This document shows positions 1 through 9,421 of a stretch of DNA of 64,000 nucleotides, one piece after another; position 1 is the stretch's first letter; every line of letters starts with the position of its first letter. Made by a program: the position numbers and the translations under genes. The notes under the pieces are model-generated. The model saw only the letters and a program-made list of their open reading frames with translations. It was not told where the DNA came from and did no database searches. Origin of the DNA: Chloroflexota bacterium (GTDB lineage Bacteria > Chloroflexota > Anaerolineae > Anaerolineales > Villigracilaceae); contig JACAEM010000003.1 in the NCBI GenBank assembly GCA_013388855.1, forward strand, positions 62,001-126,000, in the 5' to 3' direction.

Positions 1-463
<463 letters not shown>

Positions 464-604
464 AAAATTTGTTCTAAAGCGGGGGTAATTTTACGGGGAA
501 AGAGAGGATGCGTCAAGTGCGGGCAGGATATCCCCAGTTAAAAACCCGGCGGGGGAATCATCGCCTGATGACAAATGACACATGGCATGGGGGATTGGGA
601 ATCG

Positions 605-610
605 TATACT
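605..610 (+). promoter_or_regulatory. Possible -10 box upstream of the radical SAM operon
   Basis: TATACT lies 40 bases before the first ATG of the radical SAM operon. I see no convincing -35 element at 16-18 bases upstream. The rest of 464-649 shows no gene or repeat. Confidence 0.3.
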
Positions 611-649
611 GAATTAACCGTTTGCCGTTTCCTGCAATAGCACAACCCC

Positions 650-1930
650 ATGAAAAACCGATATTCAACCCTGTTCATCCAGACGCCGTGTTATGAATTA
701 ATGGATGACCGCCTTGAGCCGCCGCTGGGACTGTTATACCTGGCGACATGGCTCAATCGGCACGGACACGAAGCCCGCGTCCTGGACATCTCCTCAGTCC
801 CGCCGCACTGCTGGGAACAAATCATCCCGCAGGCGGATGTGTACGGCTTTTCCACCTACTCGACCAGTTTTCACCGCACCCTCGACATCCTGACACTCGT
901 GAAGCGAATCAACCCCTCTGCCGTGACGGTGGCGGGCGGTCCGCATGCAACCGCTCTGCCGGAGGGCGTCAAAAAGCATTTCGATTACGTCGTCATGGGT
1001 GAGGGGGAACAGGCAATGCTCCATTTAATGGAATCACTTGAAAAGGGTGAAGAACCGCCTCCCATTCTGCACGGGGAGCTTGTCCCCAATCTGGATGACA
1101 TTCCTTTTCCCGATTACTCCCTCGTGGATGTCGAGTCCTATCACCGGGTGGTGGATGGCTCCTCCAGTTTGAGCGTTCTCTCTTCGCGCGGCTGTCCGTA
1201 TCGGTGCGTGTTTTGCAACAGCATCGTTCTGGGGAGGACTGGCAGGATGCGGTTCAGAAGCGCAGAAAATGTGTGGGAGGAAATTCACCGGCTCAAAACC
1301 GACCTGGGAGTCACCTCCTTCCGCTTTCAGGACGATAACTTCACGCTCAACCGCCCACGGCTCCGAGAGATGACCCGTCTCTTTGAACGGGAAGAGATTC
1401 GCTATCGCTGCTTCGGGCGGGTGGACCGCTGTTCGCGGGAGGTGACCGATCTACTTTTCCGGGGCGGCTGCCGGCACATTGCCTTCGGGATCGAATCCGG
1501 TTCGGACGCAATCCTGCGCGGAATGCAAAAAGACCAGACGACCGACGACATCCGGCGCGGCATCTTCAATGCCAAAGCATCGGGCTTGGCAGTGCGCGTC
1601 TATCTCATGGTTGGCTTCCCCGGCGAAACCTGGGAAACGGTCCAGTCAACCGTGGATTTGATGCTGGAATGCCTGCCCGACGAATTCTCCGTATATCCGT
1701 TGATTCCCTATCCCGGCACGCCCATCTACCAACAGCCGGAAAAATTCGGCATCACGGACATCAATCCTGACTTCTCACAGTATTTTCAAGTGCGCCGAGG
1801 GCGGGAGAGTGGATACGTCTTCCGCACCGACAGCCTGGACGAGGAGAAGATCGCTTCCATGCGCCAGTATGTCATCGAGCAATTGGAACCGGCGATCACC
1901 TGGGCGGGCGACTCCAAACTGAACAGGTAA
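650..1930 (+). CDS. B12-binding-domain radical SAM protein (rSAM 1)
   Basis: A 426-residue enzyme of the class B (cobalamin-dependent) radical SAM type. The N-terminal ~140 residues resemble the Rossmann-like B12-binding domain (PPLGLLYLATWL, then a VAGGPHATALPE turn) but show no DxHxxG motif for base-off cobalamin. The radical SAM core follows, with the cluster cysteines in GCPYRCVFC near residues 182-189, a FQDDNF strand and FGIESGSD typical of MiaB/B12 rSAM proteins. The stop overlaps the next start by one base (TAATG), so the three genes are probably co-translated. Substrate unknown; relatives include methylases and ring-forming enzymes. Confidence 0.85.
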   Translation: MKNRYSTLFIQTPCYELMDDRLEPPLGLLYLATWLNRHGHEARVLDISSVPPHCWEQIIPQADVYGFSTYSTSFHRTLDILTLVKRINPSAVTVAGGPHATALPEGVKKHFDYVVMGEGEQAMLHLMESLEKGEEPPPILHGELVPNLDDIPFPDYSLVDVESYHRVVDGSSSLSVLSSRGCPYRCVFCNSIVLGRTGRMRFRSAENVWEEIHRLKTDLGVTSFRFQDDNFTLNRPRLREMTRLFEREEIRYRCFGRVDRCSREVTDLLFRGGCRHIAFGIESGSDAILRGMQKDQTTDDIRRGIFNAKASGLAVRVYLMVGFPGETWETVQSTVDLMLECLPDEFSVYPLIPYPGTPIYQQPEKFGITDINPDFSQYFQVRRGRESGYVFRTDSLDEEKIASMRQYVIEQLEPAITWAGDSKLNR

Positions 1931-2925
1931 TGACAATGAACCATACCATGACCGCAACCACATACAAAGAGAACGCCGCACTGGTACCGGATTTCCCCAA
2001 CATTGTGAACGTCGAAGTCTATCGGGGAAGTTGTCCCTGCCGGTGTGTCCATTGCCCGGTGGGAGTGACACCTCCCAGCCAGCGGAAACAGGTCTTCGGG
2101 GAGGGTGGGATCGAGTTACCCCTGTTCAAAAAGATCGCTACGGAGATCGCCGCACACACGACCCCGGTTCTGCGCATCCATTCGACGGGGGAACCCCTGC
2201 TCTGGGAGGATCTACCCGGCGCCCTGGATGTTCTGCGCGAAACCGGCGTCAAATCCTGGTTGTTTACCAGCGCGGTCACCACGAATAAATCCCTGCTGCG
2301 CGCCATCTGCGAGGCGGTCAGCATCGTGGAGGTCTCGGTCAACAGCACCACCCGTGAGGATTATCTCGCCACCAAAGGGGTGAACGCGTTTGCGCTGGTG
2401 GAGGAGAACATCCGGTACATGCGGAGCATCATCCAGAGAAACGCACCGTTGCGGTTGATTGTCAGCCGGGTCGAATCAGGCAACAAGGAACTGGACTGCG
2501 AATTCATCCAAACCTGGAAGTCCTCCGCGCTGGTGGACGACGCCTTCGTGCGGAGCCGGCATACCTATAACGATCTCCTGCCGGGGTCCGCGTGTGATCC
2601 GGCGCCGGTGGCAAAAACGGGGCCCTGCCTCGTGCATTGGGCGCGGTTCAATATCGGTCTGGACGGGCGGGCGGTCGTCTGTTTCAATGAATTGTTCAAG
2701 GAAGAAGTCCATCCGTCGCTGGTGCTGGGCGATGTGTGGATCGAGTCAATTGCAGAAATATGGAAAGGCTCCCGGCTATCCGCAATACGCCGGGCCGAAT
2801 TGACAGGCGACTACTCCGATCTCCCCGCCCCGGAGGCGCTGCCGTGCCGGAAATGTATCTATTGCCAGCCGCTGTTCAACCGGGAAAGGCAAACCAGCGA
2901 ATATCAGATCGAGCAGGCAGGGTAG
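1930..2925 (+). CDS. Radical SAM protein with SPASM/twitch-like C-terminus (rSAM 2)
   Basis: A 331-residue radical SAM enzyme. The cluster-binding CxxxCxxC is SCPCRCVHC at about residues 35-42, followed by a STGEPLLW loop in place of the usual GGEP. The C-terminal region has LDGRAVVCFNE, LGDVWIESIAEIWKG and PCRKCIYC, the pattern of auxiliary-cluster (SPASM/twitch) domains. It starts inside the stop codon of rSAM 1 and ends 4 bases before rSAM 3, so it is the middle gene of the operon. The substrate is not evident. Confidence 0.85.
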   Translation: MTMNHTMTATTYKENAALVPDFPNIVNVEVYRGSCPCRCVHCPVGVTPPSQRKQVFGEGGIELPLFKKIATEIAAHTTPVLRIHSTGEPLLWEDLPGALDVLRETGVKSWLFTSAVTTNKSLLRAICEAVSIVEVSVNSTTREDYLATKGVNAFALVEENIRYMRSIIQRNAPLRLIVSRVESGNKELDCEFIQTWKSSALVDDAFVRSRHTYNDLLPGSACDPAPVAKTGPCLVHWARFNIGLDGRAVVCFNELFKEEVHPSLVLGDVWIESIAEIWKGSRLSAIRRAELTGDYSDLPAPEALPCRKCIYCQPLFNRERQTSEYQIEQAG

Positions 2926-2929
2926 GCGC

Positions 2930-4273
2930 ATGATCCGGCTTTATCACGAGTCCCCTGAATTCGACGAGTACACCCGCTTCGACACCCGGACGGGAACGCT
3001 CGTTCCCATCCCAGCCGACGAATTTCAAGCGGCTTTACCGGAAGGGATTCCCGCTTCCACCGGGCAATATCTGAACAGGACGGACGGCGACGGTGTGACA
3101 GCCTTCACTGGCGAAACCCCTGGGACGCACACGCGCTTCCCAAGAAGGCTGTATTTTCAGACCACGCGCAACTGCAACCTGCACTGCCCGGCTTGTTTCA
3201 TCAAAGCGGAAAAAGGGCTGGCGCATGTGCCGACGGATTCCATCCGGGAGGTGGCTTCATTCATGGGGCAAAACGGGCTGATGGAGGTCAGGCTCACTGG
3301 AGGGGAACCCACCTCGCACCCCGATTTCTTCGAGATCCTGCACAGCTTCCAGGAACGGGATGTGTACGTCTCCGTCGCCACGAACGGAGTCTTCGATGCC
3401 CGCACCCGCGACGCGCTGGCAGAGGAACGGAATATCTGGCTGATCTGCTCCATCGACGGCAACCGCGAGACCCACAACAAATACCGGGGAAACACCTACG
3501 ATGCCATCTTGAAAAATCTGCTGTTCCTCAGGAACAGGAACCCTTCCCTGCGGCTCAGGATCACGACCGTCCTGACCAAGGATAACAAGGGTCAAATGTT
3601 CGAACTGGGGGAAATGTGCCGTTCCGTCGGGGCGGAAAGCATCACGATCATCCCGCTGCGACCGCAGGTGCGCGAACCAGAAACAAGGAACTGGATGGTC
3701 ACGGCAGCCGAGTTCAAATCCGTGCTCGACGATCTCGTCGAAGCCAGGCGGCAACTGGGCATTCGGTTCACGACCACCATCGAAACGGACTACAAGTCGC
3801 TTATTTACAAGGACCCGGTCTTCACCAAACGCTCCTCCTGCGCCGCCGGACGGGAGGGAACAAATCTCGATTACGACGCGGGGAGGGACGAGTTTCTGGT
3901 CTACGGCTGTTCCTACTCCCCCGCCTCCGACCTGGATGCCCTGCCTGAGATCCGAAAACCGTTCCTTGCCGGGACTTTCAAGAGGGATGATCCGGAAAAA
4001 TTCCTCGCAATCTGGCGCGACGACGACCGATGGACGCTCTATCGTGACCTGTCACTGAAGTCGGATGAATGCAGGCAATGTCTCTACTTGGAAAAGAATC
4101 TTTGCACGGGTTCCTGTCCCATCCAGAACATCGACTATGACTCTCTGCGCGTCGATGGGAATGTGCTGGAGCAACTGCGAAGGCAGGTCACCTCCACAGG
4201 GGAGTGGTATTGCTATAAAAGAATCGAAGGGTGCGGGTGGAAAGACTTCCTTATTTCCCGTCAACCGACTTGA
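2930..4273 (+). CDS. Radical SAM/SPASM protein (rSAM 3)
   Basis: A 447-residue radical SAM enzyme with an ~65-residue N-terminal extension of unknown fold, then CNLHCPACF (cluster cysteines near residues 82-89), LTGGEPTSHP for SAM binding and CSIDGNRETHNKYRG, typical of peptide-modifying SPASM maturases. The C-terminus is cysteine-rich (CRQCLYLEKNLCTGSCP), consistent with auxiliary Fe-S clusters. It is last of the three-gene operon. Its 3' end overlaps the convergent HAD gene by 23 bases. No precursor peptide is recognisable nearby, so RiPP maturation is only one possibility. Confidence 0.85.
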   Translation: MIRLYHESPEFDEYTRFDTRTGTLVPIPADEFQAALPEGIPASTGQYLNRTDGDGVTAFTGETPGTHTRFPRRLYFQTTRNCNLHCPACFIKAEKGLAHVPTDSIREVASFMGQNGLMEVRLTGGEPTSHPDFFEILHSFQERDVYVSVATNGVFDARTRDALAEERNIWLICSIDGNRETHNKYRGNTYDAILKNLLFLRNRNPSLRLRITTVLTKDNKGQMFELGEMCRSVGAESITIIPLRPQVREPETRNWMVTAAEFKSVLDDLVEARRQLGIRFTTTIETDYKSLIYKDPVFTKRSSCAAGREGTNLDYDAGRDEFLVYGCSYSPASDLDALPEIRKPFLAGTFKRDDPEKFLAIWRDDDRWTLYRDLSLKSDECRQCLYLEKNLCTGSCPIQNIDYDSLRVDGNVLEQLRRQVTSTGEWYCYKRIEGCGWKDFLISRQPT

Positions 4274-4766
4274 AAAACTCCAGTAGCTCTCCCATCGAAT
4301 GGACAGTGGTGTGCAATTCCCCCATGTACGTTTCGTCCGTGCGTTGGTTGAACCACACGGCAAAGATGCCCAGTGAATTGGGAATTTGCACATCCTTTTC
4401 AAAACCGTCACCGACCATCACTGCATCCGAAGCAGAGATTCCAAGGTCGCTCAAAATGTGACGGTAAAATGCCTCCCCTTTGGGCAGATTGGTATTCTTG
4501 AAACAAAAAATCCGCGAGAAAAACTGATCCAGTCCGCCGCGCGCTAATGCTCCGCGAATTTGACCCTCATCTGAAATGGAAGCGCTGGTGGCGAGGACAA
4601 TGTATCTGCCGCTGGCACGAAGATATTTGAGGACCTCCTCGATCCCCGGCACTACGCGGACCGTTTCCCATTCCACCATCGGGATCGTCGAGGCGGGATC
4701 GTCGTACATGACCGTGTCGCCCCAGTCAAACAGGATGGTCGGGTAACGGAGAGAAACCAATGGCAT
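4251..4766 (-). CDS. HAD-family hydrolase
   Basis: A 171-residue haloacid-dehalogenase-like phosphatase. Motif I is ILFDWGDTV (nucleophile Asp), motif II is LATSAS, and motif IV is GDGFEKDVQIP. A longer frame extends to 4805, but I choose the ATG at 4766 because AAAGGGA lies at good Shine-Dalgarno spacing and a -10-like TACAAT at 4791-4796 sits between the two candidate starts. Converges with the radical SAM operon. The physiological substrate cannot be told from sequence. Confidence 0.8.
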   Translation of the reverse strand: MPLVSLRYPTILFDWGDTVMYDDPASTIPMVEWETVRVVPGIEEVLKYLRASGRYIVLATSASISDEGQIRGALARGGLDQFFSRIFCFKNTNLPKGEAFYRHILSDLGISASDAVMVGDGFEKDVQIPNSLGIFAVWFNQRTDETYMGELHTTVHSMGELLEFFKSVDGK

Positions 4767-4790
4767 GACAATTATCCCTTTCGATGGCAA

Positions 4791-4796
4791 ATTGTA
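4791..4796 (-). promoter_or_regulatory. -10 box of the HAD hydrolase gene
   Basis: Reverse-strand TACAAT about 25 bases upstream of the chosen start at 4766. It falls inside the longer alternative frame and so supports the shorter protein. Confidence 0.4.
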
Positions 4797-4840
4797 CCGC
4801 GCCATGTCTCCCCATTCGGAGATAAATTATCTCCCCATGA

Positions 4841-4846
4841 TAAAAT
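4841..4846 (+). promoter_or_regulatory. Leaderless -10 box of recG
   Basis: TAAAAT followed by exactly 6 bases and then the recG ATG. With a normal start 6-7 bases after the -10, transcription would begin at or next to the ATG. No Shine-Dalgarno is present. One of a series of such arrangements in this window. Confidence 0.55.
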
Positions 4847-4852
4847 ACCTCC

Positions 4853-7357
4853 ATGCAGACTTCATTGGAAAAATTACGAAAATTCTTCCGCCTCGAACAC
4901 GAGAACGGATACAGCAACAACGCTATTATCGGTGGGCTTGCCAAAATGCTCGATTTTTGGGAGGGGGAAGCCCGCGCCGACGGCATCCAGGAAGAGGTCA
5001 TTCAGGCTGTCGTGCAGAGACTCCGCTCGTATGACGGGCTCAGCCCCCAGTCCCGCGCCGACGCGTTGAAAGGGCTGTGGAAACGCATCGGGGACACATA
5101 TCCCGAAACCCAGCAGAAGACGCGCGTTCCTCCTGCCAAAGGTGAGGGACAGACGCAATCGCGTCCTCCCCAGCCGCCGCCGGATTCCGCATCCAAGCGT
5201 GAGACTCCCCGGCACGAACCGCGTGAATACAAACCGCGTCCCCCTGCCACGCCGCGTTCCGAGAACGTGCCGGGCGCGAAGACTTCCGCCACGCCCGCCG
5301 CGCTCGACGCCAAGTTGACCGTCCTTCAGGGCGTGGGGCAGCGCCATGCCGATACACTCGCCCGCCTCGGTTTGCACACGCTTGGCGACATGCTCTATTA
5401 CTTCCCGCGCCGCTACGACGACTACACACAGCTCAAACCCATCAAGGAATTGTTCTACGGCGAGCAGGTGACCGTAATCGGCACGATCCAAAGCATACAT
5501 TCGCGCCCGATCCGCGGCGGCAAGGCGAGCATCATCGAGGTGGTCATCAGCGACGGCACGGGGGGGCTGCGCCTGTCGTTCTTTAACCAACCCTGGCTCG
5601 CGAACCGCCTCAAGTCGGGCGATGCCATCTCGGTCTCCGGCAAGGTCGATCAATACCTCGGGCGGCTTGTGATGAACAGCCCCGATTGGGAACCGGTGGA
5701 TGTGGAAAGCCTGCATACGAACCGCATCGTACCGGTCTATTCGCTCACCGAACGCGTCACCCAAAAGTGGCTCCGCAACCTGATGAACCAGGTCGTCACC
5801 TACTGGGCGCCCAGCGTGGTGGATGCGTTGCCCGAAAGTATTCGCACTTCGGCGCGGCTGATGCGGCTGGGGGAGGCGCTGTTGCAGGTGCATTTCCCCG
5901 ATTCGCAGGAAAAATTGCAAGCCGCGCGCGAACGTCTTGCCTTCGACGAAATCTTCTACCTGCAAATGGGAGTGCTCCGCCAGAAGCGCGATTGGAAGTC
6001 GGTGGAGGCGCGGCGCTTCTCCGTCCCGGACGAGTGGATGAGCGCGCGCTTAACCAGCCTGCCCTTCACCCTGACCTCCGTCCAGCAGAACGCCGTCAAA
6101 GACATCCGCGCGGACCTCGACTCGGGCAAACCGATGAACCGTCTCCTGCAAGGAGACGTGGGTTCCGGCAAGACCGTTGTCGCGGCGCTGGCGGCTGGTA
6201 TCGTCACAGCCAACGGCGCGCAAGCCGCCATCATGTCGCCCACCGCCATCTTGGCGGAACAACATCACCGTAACTTCACGAATCTATTGAAGGACATCCT
6301 GCGGCCCGAAGAGATCCGCCTGCTGGTCGGTGATACGCCCGAATCGGAAAAAGAGGCGATTCGCGCCGGACTGGCAAACAACACGGTCAAGATCGTGGTG
6401 GGCACGCATTCCTTGATCGAAGACCCGGTCCAATTCGCGGACTTGCAGTTCGCAGTCATCGACGAACAACACCGCTTCGGCGTGGAACAACGCGCCATGC
6501 TGCGTTCCAAGGGAAACAACCCGCACCTGCTGGTGATGACCGCCACGCCGATCCCGCGCTCGCTGGCTCTGACGCTCTACGGCGACCTCGACCTCTCCAT
6601 CATGGATGAGCTGCCCGCTGGTCGCAAGCCGATCCATACCTACGTGCTCCGCCCGCAGGAGCGCGAGCGCGCCTTCACGTTGATCCGCGGGCAGATCAAG
6701 GACGGCAAGCAGGCCTTCATCATCTACCCGCTCATCGAAGAGAGCGAAAAGATCGATGCACGCGCCGCCGTGGACGATTATGAGACTCTCTCGAAGGAAG
6801 TCTTCCCCAATCTGAAACTCGGTCTGTTGCATGGTCGCATGCGCCCCGACGAGAAGGACGAAACCATGCTCAAATTCCGCGACAAGGCATACCACATCCT
6901 TGTTTCGACGACTGTCGTCGAGGTGGGCGTGGATGTGCCCAACGCGACAGTAATGCTTATCGAAGGCGCAGACCGCTTCGGGCTGGCGCAACTGCATCAG
7001 TTGCGCGGGCGCGTCGGACGCGGCGCAGATCAATCCTTCTGCCTGTTGATCCCCACACACGAAGACAAAACCGAGAACGACCGTCTGCAAGCCATGGCGG
7101 AATCGAACGATGGCTTCTTCCTGGCAGAAAAAGACCTGCAATTGCGCGGTCCCGGCGAGTTTTTGGGGACGCGCCAGTCAGGCTATGCGAGCAGTCTGCG
7201 CATGGCAAGCATCACCGACGTAAAGTTGATCGAGAAAGCCCGCTCCCAAGCGCAGAAACTATTCGAGCAGGATGCCGATCTGTCCCAGCCGGATCATGCC
7301 CTGCTGGCAGAGGCGCTCGGTCGCTTTTGGGGGGAGGGCAAAGGGGACGTCTCATAA
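4853..7357 (+). CDS. recG: ATP-dependent DNA helicase RecG
   Basis: 834 residues; reverses stalled forks and branch-migrates Holliday junctions. After an unusual ~150-residue N-terminal extension (a helical segment to about residue 90, then a proline-rich linker) comes the canonical protein: an HhH-like LQGVGQRHADTLARLG, the wedge/OB domain (FFNQPWL), helicase motif I GDVGSGKT, motif II DEQHRFG, TATPIPRSLALT and QLRGRVGRG. Typical RecG is about 690 residues, so the difference is the N-terminal extension. The start is supported by the -10 box 6 bases upstream. Confidence 0.95.
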   Translation: MQTSLEKLRKFFRLEHENGYSNNAIIGGLAKMLDFWEGEARADGIQEEVIQAVVQRLRSYDGLSPQSRADALKGLWKRIGDTYPETQQKTRVPPAKGEGQTQSRPPQPPPDSASKRETPRHEPREYKPRPPATPRSENVPGAKTSATPAALDAKLTVLQGVGQRHADTLARLGLHTLGDMLYYFPRRYDDYTQLKPIKELFYGEQVTVIGTIQSIHSRPIRGGKASIIEVVISDGTGGLRLSFFNQPWLANRLKSGDAISVSGKVDQYLGRLVMNSPDWEPVDVESLHTNRIVPVYSLTERVTQKWLRNLMNQVVTYWAPSVVDALPESIRTSARLMRLGEALLQVHFPDSQEKLQAARERLAFDEIFYLQMGVLRQKRDWKSVEARRFSVPDEWMSARLTSLPFTLTSVQQNAVKDIRADLDSGKPMNRLLQGDVGSGKTVVAALAAGIVTANGAQAAIMSPTAILAEQHHRNFTNLLKDILRPEEIRLLVGDTPESEKEAIRAGLANNTVKIVVGTHSLIEDPVQFADLQFAVIDEQHRFGVEQRAMLRSKGNNPHLLVMTATPIPRSLALTLYGDLDLSIMDELPAGRKPIHTYVLRPQERERAFTLIRGQIKDGKQAFIIYPLIEESEKIDARAAVDDYETLSKEVFPNLKLGLLHGRMRPDEKDETMLKFRDKAYHILVSTTVVEVGVDVPNATVMLIEGADRFGLAQLHQLRGRVGRGADQSFCLLIPTHEDKTENDRLQAMAESNDGFFLAEKDLQLRGPGEFLGTRQSGYASSLRMASITDVKLIEKARSQAQKLFEQDADLSQPDHALLAEALGRFWGEGKGDVS

Positions 7358-7368
7358 AAATACAACAT

Positions 7369-7464
7369 CCGTCATTGCGATGAACGCCCGCTGCAACCTC
7401 ATCGCGACACATTGGAGATTGCCCCGCCCGCCCGGCGTTTGAGCCTGGGGGCCTGCAATGACGG
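7369..7464. repeat. Dispersed CATTGCG-type repeat with terminal inverted repeats
   Basis: The recG-coaD gap begins with CCGTCATTGCG and ends with GCAATGACGG, a perfect 10-base terminal inverted repeat. A GGAGATTGC block lies inside. A related copy in reverse orientation is at 38565-38609. It looks like a small non-autonomous repeat; no gene is inside. Confidence 0.6.
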
Positions 7465-7479
7465 GTATGAGGAGAATAC

Positions 7480-7998
7480 ATGGTAAAAGCACTATTCCCC
7501 GGCACATTCGATCCCATCCACTACGGGCATATGGACATTGCCTCGCGCGCTTCACGCCTGTTCGATGCAGTGGTGATGGCTGTCTACGACAAGCCATTAA
7601 AATCGCTGATGTTCTCGCCCGAGGAACGCATGTCGCTGGTCAGGGAGGCGTTCAAGGACAACCCCAAAGTCATGGTCACAGGCTACAGCGGACTGACTGT
7701 TGAATTTGCACGGAAGATCAGCGCACAGGTCATCGTACGCGGCCTGCGCGTGTTCTCGGATTTCGAGTTCGAGTTCCGCATGGGGCTGGCAAACCAGCGC
7801 CTCGCCAGTGACATCGAAACTGTCGCGTTCATCACCGCCGAGGAACACACCTTCCTGTCCTCAAGCACCGTCAAGGAGATCGCGTCCCTGCATGGCAACG
7901 TCTCCAGCATGGTGCCGCCGCATGTGGAAAGGGCGCTCCAGGCAAAGGTCAACGACCTGGGCGATGGACATTCCCCGCCCAACGCGTTGCGCGATTAA
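7480..7998 (+). CDS. coaD: Phosphopantetheine adenylyltransferase
   Basis: 172 residues, close to the usual ~160. Catalyses the penultimate step of coenzyme A synthesis (4'-phosphopantetheine + ATP to dephospho-CoA). The nucleotidyltransferase GTFDPIHYGHMDI motif is at the N-terminus, and the C-terminal FLSSSTVKEIA matches the ISSTxxR-like loop of the family. VRGLRVFSDFEFEFRM is also characteristic. GAGGAG precedes the ATG at normal spacing. Confidence 0.95.
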   Translation: MVKALFPGTFDPIHYGHMDIASRASRLFDAVVMAVYDKPLKSLMFSPEERMSLVREAFKDNPKVMVTGYSGLTVEFARKISAQVIVRGLRVFSDFEFEFRMGLANQRLASDIETVAFITAEEHTFLSSSTVKEIASLHGNVSSMVPPHVERALQAKVNDLGDGHSPPNALRD

Positions 7999-8040
7999 AA
8001 ATGCGATAGAATTGACATCATCCGTTCAACGGAGGCGAGC

Positions 8041-8508
8041 ATGGACATCCTGCAACTGATCGACCGGCTGGAAGAACTCTTCAACGAGAGCAAGAATTTC
8101 CCCTTCACGAAAAACGTGATGGTGGATGAAGACCGCATGTTGGATATCATCGACCAGATGCGGATTGCCATCCCCGAAGAGGTGAAAAAGGCACAGCAAC
8201 TGCTCGGTCAGCGCGACCGTGTGCTGGCGCAGGCGCAGGAGGAGGCGAACCGCACCATCGAGATCGCCCGTCAAAAAGCCGACCAGATGGTGACCAGGGA
8301 TGCGATTATGCAGGAAGCCCAGCGCCGGGCGGAGCAGATCGTGGCGCAGGCGCGCATCGATGCAGAGAATATCCGCAGCGACGCGGACGAGTACGTCATC
8401 GACAGCCTCACACAATTGCAGGCGGAACTGGAGCGGATCATCAACCAGGTGAACAACGGCATCCGCACTGTGAAGGATGAACAGTCGAGACGCGCGTCCG
8501 CGTCATAA
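8041..8508 (+). CDS. Coiled-coil protein (ATP synthase B/DivIVA-like)
   Basis: A 155-residue, highly charged, almost wholly helical protein. The middle part (residues ~55-130) is Ala/Glu/Gln/Arg-rich with heptad character, similar to the peripheral-stalk b subunit of ATP synthases and to DivIVA-like scaffolds. No membrane segment or signal peptide is present. It follows coaD by 42 bases with GGAGG before the ATG and ends before a strong terminator, so it is probably co-transcribed with coaD. Function unknown. Confidence 0.7.
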   Translation: MDILQLIDRLEELFNESKNFPFTKNVMVDEDRMLDIIDQMRIAIPEEVKKAQQLLGQRDRVLAQAQEEANRTIEIARQKADQMVTRDAIMQEAQRRAEQIVAQARIDAENIRSDADEYVIDSLTQLQAELERIINQVNNGIRTVKDEQSRRASAS

Positions 8509-8530
8509 TGATGAACCGTTGAGAAATGAA

Positions 8531-8560
8531 AAATCCCGCTTGAAAGCGGGATTTTGTTTT
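8531..8560. terminator. Bidirectional intrinsic terminator
   Basis: AAATCCCGCTT and AAGCGGGATTT form a stem with a very short loop, with A and T tracts on either side. Lies between the convergent coaD/coiled-coil unit and the SMP-30 gene. Confidence 0.9.
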
Positions 8561-8566
8561 GTCAGC

Positions 8567-9421
8567 CTACCCTGCAAATTCAAAGGTGGGCATTCCCTCG
8601 ACGTCCGTCTCCAGCCGGAACACGCCGCCCGTGAGCGGATATTCCGCCAGCGCGATCTCGTCCAGTCCCTTGCGGGCGGAGGTGAGATAGAGTTCGTTGC
8701 GGTTCTTGCCCCCGAATACACAGGATGAAACGTTCTTCGCCGGGACCGGGATCCGCTTCAGCAATTGACCGGAAGCCGGGTCCCATTTTGTGACCTGCGC
8801 CCCGCCCCACATGGCGATCCATAGATTGCCCTGCATGTCGGAGGTCATACCGTCGGGCCAACCCAGCCCGTCGATTACTCGTATGACAACGCGCGGGTTG
8901 GCGATGGCGCCCGTTTCCACATCGTAATCGAACGCTTTGACTTCACGCGTGGGCGTGTCGATGTAATAGAACGTTTTGTGGTCGGGACTCCATGCCATGC
9001 CATTCGAGATGGTGACGCCTCCCAGCAGTTTTGTGATGGAACTTCCATCAAAAGAGTAGAGCGAGCCAGTCGGGTCGGTTTCGTTCAAGTTCATGGTCCC
9101 GGCGAGGAAGCGCCCGCGCGGATCGCATTTGCCGTCGTTGAAGCGGTTGGTGGCCGGTTCGTCGGCCGGGGATGCGAGCGGAGTCAATTTGACGGGCTCA
9201 ACTTCGAGGCTTGCGAAGCCGAAGCGTGTCGTCAGCACGAGTCCGCCATGAACGCGCGGGGCGATACATCCGATAAAGTCATCCAATTGGGCAAGAACGT
9301 TTCCTTCCGCGTAGACACGTTTTTCGAGAATGTCGATCCAGTACAACGTTTGTGTGCGTGCATCCCAGATGGGACCTTCGCCAAGCAGAGCCTTTGCGTC
9401 GAAGAGAAGTTCAGCTTGCAT
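8567..9421 (-). CDS. SMP-30/gluconolactonase/LRE family protein
   Basis: A 284-residue six-bladed beta-propeller, probably a metal-dependent sugar lactonase. The metal ligands of the family are visible: Glu in LLGEGPIWD, Asn in ISNGMAWSPDH and Asp in GWPDGMTSD. The chosen ATG overlaps the CorA stop by one base (TAATG); an in-frame TTG nine bases upstream is an alternative. Probably translated from the corA transcript. No sugar-pathway gene is adjacent, so the substrate is open. Confidence 0.88.
   Translation of the reverse strand: MQAELLFDAKALLGEGPIWDARTQTLYWIDILEKRVYAEGNVLAQLDDFIGCIAPRVHGGLVLTTRFGFASLEVEPVKLTPLASPADEPATNRFNDGKCDPRGRFLAGTMNLNETDPTGSLYSFDGSSITKLLGGVTISNGMAWSPDHKTFYYIDTPTREVKAFDYDVETGAIANPRVVIRVIDGLGWPDGMTSDMQGNLWIAMWGGAQVTKWDPASGQLLKRIPVPAKNVSSCVFGGKNRNELYLTSARKGLDEIALAEYPLTGGVFRLETDVEGMPTFEFAG

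Noticed and set aside
568-612. A 14-codon frame upstream of the radical SAM operon as a possible precursor peptide
   Set aside because: No ribosome site, no Cys or core-peptide pattern, and such short frames occur by chance.
4874-5965. Long minus-strand open frames opposite recG and other GC-rich genes
   Set aside because: Shadow frames of strongly supported genes with no independent motifs or ribosome sites.
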